From assembly GCF_041320665.1 (NCBI RefSeq), contig NZ_CP166730.1, forward strand, positions 1,054,001 to 1,118,000: 64,000 bases of DNA, given 5' to 3'. Below the pieces are notes generated by a model. The model did not search any database and had not been told where the DNA came from. It was given only the letters and a program-made list of their open reading frames with translations. Origin of the DNA: Comamonas sp. GB3 AK4-5. Its GTDB lineage: Bacteria > Pseudomonadota > Gammaproteobacteria > Burkholderiales > Burkholderiaceae_C. The position numbers were made by a program, and so were the translations under genes. Below, piece after piece: positions 39,794-48,686 of the stretch (the stretch's first letter is position 1; every line of letters starts with the position of its first letter).

Positions 39794-42115
39794 CTAAGCC
39801 GTAAGGTCACTCAGGCGTTTGGTGAATACCAGGCGGAAGCTGCTGCCTTGGCCGAGGGTGCTGTTCAGTTCGATCTGTGCACCATGGCGCTGCATGACGG
39901 TGTGGACAAAAGCCAGCCCCAGCCCCAGGCCCTGCACGGCACTGTTCTCATGCTGGGTCTGTCGTGCAAAAGGGGCAAACAATGTGGCTTGCTGCTCGGG
40001 GCTGATGCCGTCGCCCTCGTCGCGCAGCACCACCACCCAGTGGGCGGGGCGCACCTCCAGGCTGCAGTGCACGCGGCTGCCTTCGGGGCTGTATTTGATG
40101 GCATTGCCCAGCAGGTTGACCAGCACGCGCCGCAGCTGGCTGGGGTCGCCTGTGGTCAGAGCCTCTGCTTGCTGCGGCTGCCATTCCAGGCGGATCTGCT
40201 TGGTCTGGGCCAGGGCCCAGCTGTCGTCCAGGGCCTGGTCCAGCAGCTGCCCCAGTTCCACAGCCTCCTGGCGCGGCGGGTGTTGCTGGGCGCGCGCCAG
40301 GTGCACAAAGTCTTCGGCCAGTTCCAGGGCGCTTCTGGCGTAGCGTTCGATACGGGCCTCGGTATCGCGGGGAGCACGTGCCGCCAGCGCTATCGATGAT
40401 GTGGAGGCGAAGGCCCTGTCCATCTCCAGCAGCGTGAGGATGGCGCCAATGGGGGCACGGATGTCGTGCGAGATGAAGTGCATGGCCTGGTCGCGCTGGG
40501 CCATGGCCTGGCGCATGCGGGTGATGTCCACCAACGTCAGCAGCCAGCCGGTGGTGGGCGGGGCGGCAAAGGGGCGGCCCACCAGCAGCAGGTGGCGGCC
40601 CAGCCGGTCCTGGCCTTCGCGCTGGAATGCGGCCTGCATGCCTTTCAGGGCCATGGGGTCGAACAGCGGGCCCTGGGTGTCGTTGTCCAGCGCACCGGCC
40701 AGCAGGATCTGCACGTCCTGGCGTTCCTGCAGATTCTGGTCCAGCGATTGGGCATAGCGGTGGGCCGCGCTGTTGGCCAGCAAGATATGGCCTTGTGGGT
40801 CGCAGACCAGGGTGGGGGACGGCAGCTGCAGCAGGCTTTCGCTGACGAAATGGTGGAGCTGGCGCAGCTGGCGCGAGGCCTGCTCCACGGCCTGGATGCG
40901 CTGGGCCAGCATGTCCTGGCCCATGCCGGCGGGCTGTAGTGTGGCCAGGGCGCCGCTGCGCGAAAGATCGCGCATCTCATGCTCCAGAAAACGCGCGGCG
41001 GCATTCAGGCGTCGCCAGCTCCACAGCGGATAGGCCAGGGCCAGCACCAGCAAGGCGGCGGCGGGCGCCAGTGTCAGCTGCCACCACAGCGGGGCCAGGG
41101 CGGCCACCAGCAAGGTGGCGCTCCACAGCAGGGCGCAGGCGGCCAGGGCGGCGGAGGGGCCCAGCATGGCCAGGGCCACCAGGGCCAGCAGCAGGGGCAA
41201 GGTGTTGAAGCTGCGATTGACTAGGGGTGAGGCCGGGGCAGCATGGCGCTGCTGCAGTGCGCCGTTGAGGATGTAGCCCACCATGCTGACATTGGGGCTG
41301 TGCCGCATGTCCTGCTGCGCCGGGGTGGCAAAGCCCGGCGCCAGGCCGATGGCGGTCTGGCCGACCAGCACGTATTTGCCCCGGAAGGCGCTGGGGGGGA
41401 TATCGCCGCGCACCACGTCGATATAGGAATAGGTGGTGAAGGGCGGATTGCCGCTGGCAAAACCTATTTGCTGGCGTGGAGGCTGCGGCGGCTGGCATTG
41501 CGCGGCCTGGGGCTGGCCCAGGCACAGCATGGCCAGGCCCAGGTGCAGATGCTGCTGCCCAGCCAGCCCCGTCATGGGGGCAAAGCGACGCACGCCGCCG
41601 TCGGTGTCCACCGGCAGCTGCACATGGCCCAGGGCAGCCGCAGCCCGGGTGAGCGCCGGTAACTGGCCCACGGCGCGGCCCGATGCGTCTTGTGCCACGG
41701 CCAGCACCACGCGGCCGCTGTCGGCAATGGAGCGCGCCAGCAGGGCGTCATCCGTGGGGTGGTCCAGGTCTTCTTCGCTGAACAGAATGTCCAGGCCTAT
41801 GGCCTTGGGCTGCTGTTCCGAAAGATGGCGCACCAGCTGGGCATGGATGGCGCGGCGCCAGGGCCAGCGGCCTATGGCGTCTATGCTGCGCTCGTCGATG
41901 GCCACCAGCACCACCTCGCTGGAGGCGGGGCGCTGCAGCAGCCGGGCCGACAAATCCTGAACCAGCAGATTGCTGCGCTCCAGCTGCTTGGGGCCGGCCA
42001 GCCACCAGACGGCGGCCAGCAGGCAGATGCTGACAATCGCCCATTCCCGGCGCAGGTCCAGCCGTTTTTCGGGCCAGCGGCCCTTGGCGCGCAGCCGACT
42101 CAGCCAGGCACGCAT
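39794..42115 (-). CDS. CHASE2-domain sensor histidine kinase
   Basis: The 773-residue membrane kinase starts with one helix (about residues 28-43), then a large extracytoplasmic CHASE2 domain (LLQRPASSEVVLVAIDE, GRWPWRRAIHAQL, GLDILFSEED), then three helices (about 300-365). A PAS-like region follows. The HisKA phospho-acceptor is in HFISHDIRAPIG, and the ATPase has N box LVNLLGNAIKYSPEG, DEGDGIS and GLGLGLAFVH. The ligand is unknown. It is the last gene of a unit with a LysM-FecR protein and a response regulator, its likely partners. Confidence 0.92.
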   Translation of the reverse strand: MRAWLSRLRAKGRWPEKRLDLRREWAIVSICLLAAVWWLAGPKQLERSNLLVQDLSARLLQRPASSEVVLVAIDERSIDAIGRWPWRRAIHAQLVRHLSEQQPKAIGLDILFSEEDLDHPTDDALLARSIADSGRVVLAVAQDASGRAVGQLPALTRAAAALGHVQLPVDTDGGVRRFAPMTGLAGQQHLHLGLAMLCLGQPQAAQCQPPQPPRQQIGFASGNPPFTTYSYIDVVRGDIPPSAFRGKYVLVGQTAIGLAPGFATPAQQDMRHSPNVSMVGYILNGALQQRHAAPASPLVNRSFNTLPLLLALVALAMLGPSAALAACALLWSATLLVAALAPLWWQLTLAPAAALLVLALAYPLWSWRRLNAAARFLEHEMRDLSRSGALATLQPAGMGQDMLAQRIQAVEQASRQLRQLHHFVSESLLQLPSPTLVCDPQGHILLANSAAHRYAQSLDQNLQERQDVQILLAGALDNDTQGPLFDPMALKGMQAAFQREGQDRLGRHLLLVGRPFAAPPTTGWLLTLVDITRMRQAMAQRDQAMHFISHDIRAPIGAILTLLEMDRAFASTSSIALAARAPRDTEARIERYARSALELAEDFVHLARAQQHPPRQEAVELGQLLDQALDDSWALAQTKQIRLEWQPQQAEALTTGDPSQLRRVLVNLLGNAIKYSPEGSRVHCSLEVRPAHWVVVLRDEGDGISPEQQATLFAPFARQTQHENSAVQGLGLGLAFVHTVMQRHGAQIELNSTLGQGSSFRLVFTKRLSDLTA

Positions 42116-42264
42116 GGCGTATTCCTGCTGCTATGGAATGCGTAGCTGCTATCGCTTGTGGAAAAAGCCTTGCAAAGGTAAACCCGTCCAAAACCGAGAA
42201 GCTGTGCGCACAGCATGCTCTCTTTTCGATGGGGGGCCTGCATGGACAGCGAGTCTTCCCGGGC

Positions 42265-43965
42265 TTACTCGGTGATCACGTCCAGGCCGTTGCCGCTGCG
42301 CAGCGGGCGGCCAAAGCCATCGCGCACCCAGGGCCGCAGCGTGAACTCGCGGGCGGCGGACAGGGCGCTTTCCAGACCCGATGCATCGCGCGCCTGCAGG
42401 CGCAGGTAGTAGCGGCCAGGGCCGAGCTCGGAGGCTTCCCATTGCGGTTGTTCCACCCGGGTGTCCAGCAGCGGTTGCAGGGCCTCGGGCTCGCGCGCCA
42501 CGACGATGCGCCAGCTCTGGCCGGGCTCGCCCTGCCAATGCATGGTGGGCAGGCCGCCTGCCGTGTTCCAGGCCAGGGCGGCGGCATCGGGCACGGGCGG
42601 GCGCTCGGCCGCGCGGAAATCCTGTGCAGCGGCAAACGGGCCCTGGTCGGGCTGGCCGTTGTCCAGCGTGCGTATGCTGGCCGTGCGCCAGCGGTATTCG
42701 CCCCGGGGCAGGGTTTCGGTCTCCAGCGCGCAGGTGTTGAGCACCTCGTCGCGCAGCGGCGCGGCAAAGTCCTGGCCGGTGGCTGCAATCTGGATGCGGT
42801 AGGCCGTGGCGCCATGCACCGGCGTGCAGTGCAGTGCCACCGCGTCGCTGGGCAGCACGGCGGCGGGAGGGGTTTGGTAGAGCGGCGGGACAGGATGGGC
42901 CTTGACCTTTAACAGCCCCTGGGCCGGCAGGCCGGGAATGCCGTGGCCGTCCACGGCCCGTACCTGCAGGAAATAGCTGCCATCGGGCACGGCCGGAAAG
43001 CGCACCGTGTCGCCCGCAAAGCGGCCATTGCGCAGCACCTGGCGCCCGGCTGCATCCTCGCTGACCTGCACCACATAGCCTGCAGCAGTGGGCTGGCTGG
43101 GCAGGGGCAGGTCCAGCCATTGGGCATCTTCGGCCAGCTGGGGCAGCTGGCTGGCGGGCAGCGCGGGCAGCAAGGCCGCTTGCTGCAGCTGGCCGCTGCG
43201 GTCCACCGCGGCGCCCTGGCCCTTGGGCAGGCGGGCGTTGGCGTTTGCCGTCAGCGCCGATTGCACCTGCACCACGCCGCGCTGCACGGTGGTGACGGTG
43301 CTGCCGTCCTCTGCCAGATAGACGCCGAATTCCGTGCCGCGCACGCTGCTGGTGGCAACGTTGGTGCGCACATCCAGCGCCGGTGGCCGGCCCTTGTGCG
43401 GCGGCACGGCCGCATCGAGCGCGCCGCGCTGCAGATCGACCACGGACTGCAGGCTACCGGCGCGGCCCTTGCGGCGCAGTTGCTGCAACAGGATTTCGCT
43501 GTCGGCCTGGACTTGCAGCAGCGTGCCGTCCGCCAGGCGCACGCTGACAAAGGCGTCGGGAGGGACGCGCAAACGGCTGCCTTCGGGCAGGTCCTGGCCG
43601 GGGCGCAGCGGGGTTTCTGCGGCCTGGCTGCTGCGAGAGGGCGGGGGCAGCAAGGTGGCATTGCCTTGCAGGAAACTCACCGAGGCCGAGGCCAGGCGCT
43701 GCAGGTGGTAGGGAATCTCCAGCACGGAGCCGGGCTGCAGCCGGTAGGGGCTGCCCACCTGGTTGTGGCGTTGCAGCGCAGGCCAGAGGGAGCCGTCGCC
43801 CAGATAGTGGCGCGACAGCTGCTCCAGCGTATCGCCGGTCAGGATGCGGTGGCGTGTGGGAGCGCTGGCCGCAGGCGTTTGGGCCTGGGCGGTGAGGGCC
43901 AGTGCCAGCAGGCTGGCGGCCGCAGCTTGTGGCCAGCGGACGTGGGCGATGCGATGAGAAGGCAT
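42265..43965 (-). CDS. Secreted LysM and FecR domain protein
   Basis: The 566-residue protein has a signal peptide (hydrophobic residues 13-27, cleavage after AQA). A LysM-like peptidoglycan-binding segment (RHRILTGDTLEQLSRHYLGD) lies near residues 37-80, and a FecR-type beta domain (DVRTNVATSSVRGTEFGVY) near 200-240. The remaining C-terminal half holds repeated fibronectin-like beta modules with conserved Trp (AYRIQIAATG, QSWRIVVAREP). It is probably a periplasmic wall-associated protein. Its place between a response regulator gene and a CHASE2 kinase suggests it supplies the kinase's periplasmic signal; that is inference. Confidence 0.85.
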   Translation of the reverse strand: MPSHRIAHVRWPQAAAASLLALALTAQAQTPAASAPTRHRILTGDTLEQLSRHYLGDGSLWPALQRHNQVGSPYRLQPGSVLEIPYHLQRLASASVSFLQGNATLLPPPSRSSQAAETPLRPGQDLPEGSRLRVPPDAFVSVRLADGTLLQVQADSEILLQQLRRKGRAGSLQSVVDLQRGALDAAVPPHKGRPPALDVRTNVATSSVRGTEFGVYLAEDGSTVTTVQRGVVQVQSALTANANARLPKGQGAAVDRSGQLQQAALLPALPASQLPQLAEDAQWLDLPLPSQPTAAGYVVQVSEDAAGRQVLRNGRFAGDTVRFPAVPDGSYFLQVRAVDGHGIPGLPAQGLLKVKAHPVPPLYQTPPAAVLPSDAVALHCTPVHGATAYRIQIAATGQDFAAPLRDEVLNTCALETETLPRGEYRWRTASIRTLDNGQPDQGPFAAAQDFRAAERPPVPDAAALAWNTAGGLPTMHWQGEPGQSWRIVVAREPEALQPLLDTRVEQPQWEASELGPGRYYLRLQARDASGLESALSAAREFTLRPWVRDGFGRPLRSGNGLDVITE

Positions 43966-44026
43966 GGGCAGGCGAGTGCAGGTGGCAGGTTGCGGCCTCT
44001 ACGGGTGGGCGAGGCCGCAAGCTGTT

Positions 44027-44746
44027 CTAGGCGGGTCGGTGGGGGGCTTCGGATGGCGCCGTGCTGCCTTGGGCATCCAGGCGGTAGCCCAGGCCGTAGA
44101 CGGCCGAGATGGCGTAAGCCTGCCCGGGTCGCAGCTGCAGCACCTGGCGCAGGCGCGAGACATGGGTGTCCAGCGTGCGCGAGAGCATTTCGGAGTTCTG
44201 GCCCCAGACGGCTTCACGCAGGTGGTCGCGTGACATCAAGCGGCCCTCGTTCTGGAACAGCAGCACCGCCAGCGCGAATTCGCGGTGGGTGAGCACCACG
44301 CTTTGGCCCTGGAACTCGGCCATGAAGCTGGACTGGGTGAAGCGGTAGGGCCCGAACTCCAGCACATCGCCCCTGGATTGGGGGTAGGCGCGGCGCAGCA
44401 GGGCCGCAATGCGTGCCTGCAGCTCGGCCACGCGCACGGGCTTGACGATGAAATCATCCGCGCCGCAGGCCAGGCCTTCGACCAGATCGCTTTCCTCGCT
44501 GCGGTGGGTGATGAACACAATGGGCAGCGTTGCGGGGAGGTTCTCACGCGCCCAGCGCACGATTTCCGGGCCGGACAGGTCGGGCACCTCCCAGTCCACC
44601 AGCAGCAGATCGAAGCTTTCCCGGCGCAAATCCTGCAAAAAGGCCACGCCGCTGCGATGCAGCCGGCACACATGGCCGGCCTGGCTCGCCACCTGCTCAA
44701 TCAGCTCCAGCTGCAGTGGTTCGTCATCTAAAACTGCAATGCGCAT
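44027..44746 (-). CDS. OmpR-family response regulator
   Basis: The 239-residue regulator has a receiver domain with the acidic pair in VLDDEPLQ, the phospho-acceptor Asp near residue 52 (LLVDWEVPDLSG) and the conserved Lys in FIVKPVRVAEL. The C-terminal winged helix has LTHREFALAVLLFQNEG, SRDHLREAVWG and RTLDTHVSRLRQVL. I start it at the ATG at 44746 because the receiver fold begins there; an in-frame extension upstream is low-complexity. It precedes the LysM-FecR and CHASE2 kinase genes, with a gap of 61 bases. Confidence 0.93.
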   Translation of the reverse strand: MRIAVLDDEPLQLELIEQVASQAGHVCRLHRSGVAFLQDLRRESFDLLLVDWEVPDLSGPEIVRWARENLPATLPIVFITHRSEESDLVEGLACGADDFIVKPVRVAELQARIAALLRRAYPQSRGDVLEFGPYRFTQSSFMAEFQGQSVVLTHREFALAVLLFQNEGRLMSRDHLREAVWGQNSEMLSRTLDTHVSRLRQVLQLRPGQAYAISAVYGLGYRLDAQGSTAPSEAPHRPA

Positions 44747-44782
44747 ACTGCCCGCCTCCCTGAATCTTGCTGTGATTGTCGC

Positions 44783-44799
44783 AAAAGCCGCGCTGCGGC
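44783..44799 (-). terminator. Weak hairpin downstream of trpS
   Basis: On the minus strand GCCGC-AGC-GCGGC is followed by TTTT, about 20 bases after the trpS stop codon and before the response regulator gene. The stem is only 5 bp, so termination is likely partial. Confidence 0.4.
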
Positions 44800-44817
44800 C
44801 TATTGCCCGTTGTTTTT

Positions 44818-46122
44818 TCAGTCTTGTGCCGCCGCGTCCTGCAACTGCTGCAAGGCGGCTGCGATCTCGCTTTGTTCCACCTCGGGCAGGGGCTGCAGAT
44901 GGGAGTGCAAATCCGCCAGCGCGGCCTGGCCCTCGCCTTGCAGGCGGGCAATCCATTGGCCTGCCTCGCGGGGCTGGGCAAAGCCCTGGCTTTGCAGCAG
45001 CACCTGGCCACCTGCCGTGGTGAGCTTGAAGTAGAACAGACCGTCTTTCTCGCGGTATTGCTTGAAGGCAGGCAAAGCGGTTTTTTCGGTCTTGGCAGCC
45101 TTGGTCTGGCCCAGCGCGGCCAGATTGCGCAGGCCCACGGCGCTGCGCAGCTGCTGCAGCAGCGGCCGGGTGATGGCACGGGCGCGCGCGGCGCCGGCCT
45201 GGAGTATGGCCTCCACCTCTGCGGGGTGGGCCATCAGGTGCTCGTAGCGGGCGCGCATAGGGGAAATTTCCCGGTCAATGCACTCGTACAGCTTTTGCTT
45301 GGCGTCGCCCCAGGCGATGCCGTCGGCAAAGGCCTGGCGCATGGCGGCGGCTTCGGCCTCGGTGGCAAAGGCCTGGTACATCTGGAACAGAGCCGAGCCC
45401 TCCACGTCCTTGGGCTCCCCTGGAGCGCGGGAGTCGGTGACGATGGAGCCAATCAACTTCTTCAGCTGCGCCGGCGGCGTGAACAAGGCAATGGTGTTGT
45501 TGTAGCTCTTGCTCATCTTGCGGCCGTCCAGGCCGGCAAGCAGGGCCACGTTGTCGTCCACGGCGGCCTCGGGCGGGGTCAGAAACTCGCCGTACAGGTG
45601 GTTGAAGCTGGCTGCCATGTCGCGGGCCATCTCGATGTGCTGGATCTGGTCGCGGCCCACGGGCACCTTGTGGGCGTTGAAGGCCAGGATGTCGGCGCCC
45701 ATCAGCACGGGGTACATGAACAGGCCGGCGCTGACGCCGTCATCGCTGTCGCGGCCGGCTTCCTGGTTTTTGTCCTGGGCGGCCTTGTAGGCATGGGCGC
45801 GGTTGAGCAGGCCCTTGCCGGTGGCACAGGTGAGGAACCAGGTCAGTTCGGGAATCTCGGGGATGTCCGACTGGCGATAGAAGGTCACATGGGCCGGGTC
45901 CAGGCCTGCTGCCAGCCAGCTGGCGGCGATTTCCAGGGTGGAGCGCTGTACGCGCTCGGGGTCCTGGCACTTGATCAGTGCATGGTAGTCGGCCAGGAAA
46001 TAGAAGTTCTCCACTTCCTTAGAGCGGCTGGCGGCAATGGCAGGGCGCATCATGCCGGCGTAGTTGCCCAGGTGGGGCGTGCCGGAGGGGGTGATGCCGG
46101 TGAGGTAGCGGGTAGTCGTCAT
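44818..46122 (-). CDS. trpS: Tryptophanyl-tRNA synthetase with extra C-terminal domain
   Basis: This class I synthetase charges tRNA-Trp. The protein is 434 residues from the ATG at 46122, about 90-100 longer than the common 330-350-residue form. The synthetase part has the HIGH-like TPSGTPHLGNYAG at residue 9 onward and the KMSKSYNN loop near residue 200. The added C-terminus has DGLFYFKLTTAGGQVLL and SQGFAQPREAGQWI, resembling a YegP/DUF1508 beta module. I believe longer TrpS forms occur in betaproteobacteria, but the function of this part is unknown. Confidence 0.95.
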   Translation of the reverse strand: MTTTRYLTGITPSGTPHLGNYAGMMRPAIAASRSKEVENFYFLADYHALIKCQDPERVQRSTLEIAASWLAAGLDPAHVTFYRQSDIPEIPELTWFLTCATGKGLLNRAHAYKAAQDKNQEAGRDSDDGVSAGLFMYPVLMGADILAFNAHKVPVGRDQIQHIEMARDMAASFNHLYGEFLTPPEAAVDDNVALLAGLDGRKMSKSYNNTIALFTPPAQLKKLIGSIVTDSRAPGEPKDVEGSALFQMYQAFATEAEAAAMRQAFADGIAWGDAKQKLYECIDREISPMRARYEHLMAHPAEVEAILQAGAARARAITRPLLQQLRSAVGLRNLAALGQTKAAKTEKTALPAFKQYREKDGLFYFKLTTAGGQVLLQSQGFAQPREAGQWIARLQGEGQAALADLHSHLQPLPEVEQSEIAAALQQLQDAAAQD

Positions 46123-46174
46123 GGATGCAAACAGTCGAAAGCCAGGCCGGCAGGGAGCCGGCACTCTATCAGGG

Positions 46175-46843
46175 TCAGGTCAGTAAACGGGCCAGGGGCG
46201 TGAGTATCCAGTCCAGCGCTTCGTAGCCCCATTGGATCAGGGGCATCAGCCAGAGTTGGCCCACCACGCCCATCAGCACCAGGGCCAGCACGATGAAAAA
46301 GCCAAAGGGCTCCACGCGCGAGAACCAGTAGGCTGCCTTGGGCGGCAGCAGTCCGGCCACAATGCGGCCTCCGTCCAGGGGGGGCAGCGGAAACAGGTTG
46401 AAGGCCCACATCACCAGGTTGGTGAGGACGCCGGCATGTGCCATGGCGATGAAAAATCGCTCTTGCACGCCGGAAACCATGAGGACCATCAGCAAAGCGG
46501 CCCAGACAATGGCCTGGATGAAGTTGGAGGCCGGGCCTGCCAGCGCCACCCACACCATATCGCGCTTGGGGTGGCGCAGGCGGCTGATGTCGACGGGCAC
46601 GGGCTTGGCATAGCCGAACAGAAAGGCCCCCGAGGTGGAGAAATACAGCAGCAAAGGCATCAGCACCGTGCCTATGGGGTCGATGTGCTTGAGCGGGTTC
46701 AAGGTCAGCCGGCCGAGCATGGCGGCCGTGGGATCGCCAAAGTGACGTGCTGCATAGCCATGGGCGGCCTCGTGCACCGTGATTGCAAACAGCACGGGCA
46801 GGGCGTAGATGAGCACGGTTTGGATGAGTTCGGAGGCGTCCAC
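46175..46843 (-). CDS. M50 site-2 protease family membrane metallopeptidase
   Basis: The 222-residue protein has four to six hydrophobic helices, the zinc motif HEAAHG (HExxH type) in TVHEAAHGYAARHFGD near residue 24, and the third-ligand region NLFPLPPLDGGRI near residue 140. These are the two hallmarks of the short, single-domain rhomboid-unrelated S2P family that lacks PDZ domains. Its substrate is unknown. It lies between trpS and a YciO/YrdC-type gene on the same strand, and these could form one operon. Confidence 0.9.
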   Translation of the reverse strand: MDASELIQTVLIYALPVLFAITVHEAAHGYAARHFGDPTAAMLGRLTLNPLKHIDPIGTVLMPLLLYFSTSGAFLFGYAKPVPVDISRLRHPKRDMVWVALAGPASNFIQAIVWAALLMVLMVSGVQERFFIAMAHAGVLTNLVMWAFNLFPLPPLDGGRIVAGLLPPKAAYWFSRVEPFGFFIVLALVLMGVVGQLWLMPLIQWGYEALDWILTPLARLLT

Positions 46844-46873
46844 GTCGTTGCGAAAAAGGGTGAGGGAATAGGT

Positions 46874-47509
46874 TTATAGCCCCAAAGCCTGGAGGTCGCC
46901 CTGGCCTTGGCGCACCAGCAGCGCATCGCCGCCCGTGTACATAGGTGTCAAATCCAGCACCGTGGTGGGTTGCATGGGGCAGGCGCCGGCATCGACGATG
47001 CCATCGAGCAGCTTGTCAAAGCGTTCGCTGATGTCCTCGGGGTCGTTCAGCGGCTCGGTGTCGTCCGGGGCAATCAGCGTGGTGCCCAGCAGGGGGGTGC
47101 CGTGCAGCTCCAGCAACTGCTGCAGACCTTTGTGCTCGGGCACACGCAGGCCTATGGTCTTGCGTGCCGGGTGGCTGACGCGCCGTGGCACTTCCTTGGT
47201 GGCGTCCAGGATGAAAGTATAGGGACCGGGCGTGCCCAGCTTCATCAGGCGGAACTGGCGGTTGTCCACACGGGCGTAATTGGCCAGCTCGGACAGGTCG
47301 CGGCACAGCAGGGTCAGATGGTGTTTGTCATTGATCTGGCGGATGCGGCGCAGGCGGTCCACGCTGTGCTTGTCGTCCAGGTGGCAGACCAGGGCGTAGC
47401 TGGAGTCGGTGGGCACGGCCAGCACGCCGCCGTGCTGCAAGATGTCCACGGCTTGCTGCAGCAAGCGGGGCTGGGGGTTGAGGGGGTGAATCTCGAAATA
47501 CTGGGCCAT
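46874..47509 (-). CDS. YciO/YrdC/Sua5-family protein
   Basis: The 211-residue protein has the YrdC fold markers: GGVLAVPTDSSYALVC near residue 28, then RLRRIRQINDKHHLTLLC, GPYTFILDATKEVP and the RKTIGLRVPEH segment. YrdC proteins make threonylcarbamoyl-AMP for tRNA t6A37. The YciO subgroup, to which SSYALVC and the short length point, has no proven t6A role. I therefore name only the family. It lies 9 bases downstream of the PHP phosphatase gene and 30 upstream of the M50 gene. Confidence 0.88.
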   Translation of the reverse strand: MAQYFEIHPLNPQPRLLQQAVDILQHGGVLAVPTDSSYALVCHLDDKHSVDRLRRIRQINDKHHLTLLCRDLSELANYARVDNRQFRLMKLGTPGPYTFILDATKEVPRRVSHPARKTIGLRVPEHKGLQQLLELHGTPLLGTTLIAPDDTEPLNDPEDISERFDKLLDGIVDAGACPMQPTTVLDLTPMYTGGDALLVRQGQGDLQALGL

Positions 47510-47518
47510 GGCATGTCT

Positions 47519-48400
47519 TTAGGCTGGGTCACGCCCGGGCTGCGGGGCGCGTTGGATGCGAGAAGCCAGCAGGGCCCATACCGGGGGCAGGGCCGAGGGC
47601 AGAGAAGGCAGGGAGCCCAGGTCCACGCGGGACTCGGCCGGGCTGTGAAAGTCGCTGCCGCGTGAACCATGCAGCCCCAGGTCCTGGGCCAGCTGTGCAT
47701 AGCGGGCGGCTTCTGCGGTGGTGTGGCCACCGCAAACCACTTCAACGGCCTGGCCGCCGCAGGCCACGAAATGGCTGCACAGCGCATGCTCCAGCGTGGC
47801 GTCCAGGCCGTAGCGCGCCGGGTGGGCCAGCACGGCCACGCCGCCGCCTGCGGTGATCCAGCCCACAGCCTCGGCCACGCTGGCCCAGCGTTGGGGCACA
47901 AAGCCGGGCTTGCCTTCGGTGAGAAAGCGCTGAAAGACCTCGCCCATGCTGGTGCAGATGCCGCGCTCCACCAGAAAACGGGCGAAATGGGTGCGGGAGA
48001 TCAGCGCGGGATTGCCCACATAGCGCAGCGCACCTTCGTAGGCGCCGGCAATGCCGGCGGCCTCCAGCTGGCGTGCCATCTCTTGCGCGCGCGGCCCACG
48101 GCTGTGGCGCAGAGCGTGCAATCCTTGCTGGAGCACCTCGTGCTGGACGTCAAAGCCCAGCCCCACGATATGGATGGTGTGGCCGGCATAGCTGGCCGAA
48201 ATTTCCACCCCCGTGAGGTAGTCCATGCCCAGGGCATGGGCGGCAGCGCAGGCTGCTGCCTGGCCTGCCAGCTCGTCGTGGTCGGTGAGTGCCCACAGGT
48301 CCACACCGCCACGGCGGGCGCGTTCTGCCAGCTGTGCAGGCGACAGCGTGCCATCCGAGAACGTGGAGTGGCTGTGGAGATCGGCATTCAAGTAGGGCAT
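47519..48400 (-). CDS. PHP-domain phosphatase (nucleoside 3',5'-bisphosphate type)
   Basis: The 293-residue protein has the PHP metal-site motifs DLHSHSTFSDG near residue 6, ALTDHDELAG, the GVEISA segment, and later AHPARYG and GSDFHSP. Proteins of this subfamily (YciV/TrpH/RnmAM) remove the 3'-phosphate from 3',5'-bisphosphates, and E. coli RnmAM also acts as a 5'-3' exonuclease on small RNA fragments. I start it at the ATG at 48400 because the first motif begins three residues later; upstream in-frame sequence is not conserved-looking. It heads the unit with the YciO-type gene. Confidence 0.9.
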   Translation of the reverse strand: MPYLNADLHSHSTFSDGTLSPAQLAERARRGGVDLWALTDHDELAGQAAACAAAHALGMDYLTGVEISASYAGHTIHIVGLGFDVQHEVLQQGLHALRHSRGPRAQEMARQLEAAGIAGAYEGALRYVGNPALISRTHFARFLVERGICTSMGEVFQRFLTEGKPGFVPQRWASVAEAVGWITAGGGVAVLAHPARYGLDATLEHALCSHFVACGGQAVEVVCGGHTTAEAARYAQLAQDLGLHGSRGSDFHSPAESRVDLGSLPSLPSALPPVWALLASRIQRAPQPGRDPA

Positions 48401-48686
48401 GTGCACCGGCAATTGTAGAAGTGCCCGCCAGGGGCCGTTTTCGTGGGGCCGCAATCTGTGCGGTGGCAGCAGGGCAAAGCCTGTGGTGCGGGCGTGCATG
48501 TAGGTAACTTTTTTGCCGACCGTTTGCCCTATCCATGGAAGGCGCAGCAGCAGATTTTTGGGGGCCTGCAAGGGATAACAGGCCCTTACAAATTGCTGCG
48601 CAGGCGTCGGTGCAATGCGCTAGATTTTCTAGATGGGCGGTATCTCCCGCACCGGTTGGCAACTGAGGGCATGGCCCCATGCAGCG

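Noticed and set aside
48562..48585. I-SceI-like AGGGATAACAG inside a hairpin upstream of chemoreceptor 1
   Set aside because: Only part of the site matches and no homing endonuclease gene is near; the GGGCCTG/CAGGCCC repeat lacks a U-tract.
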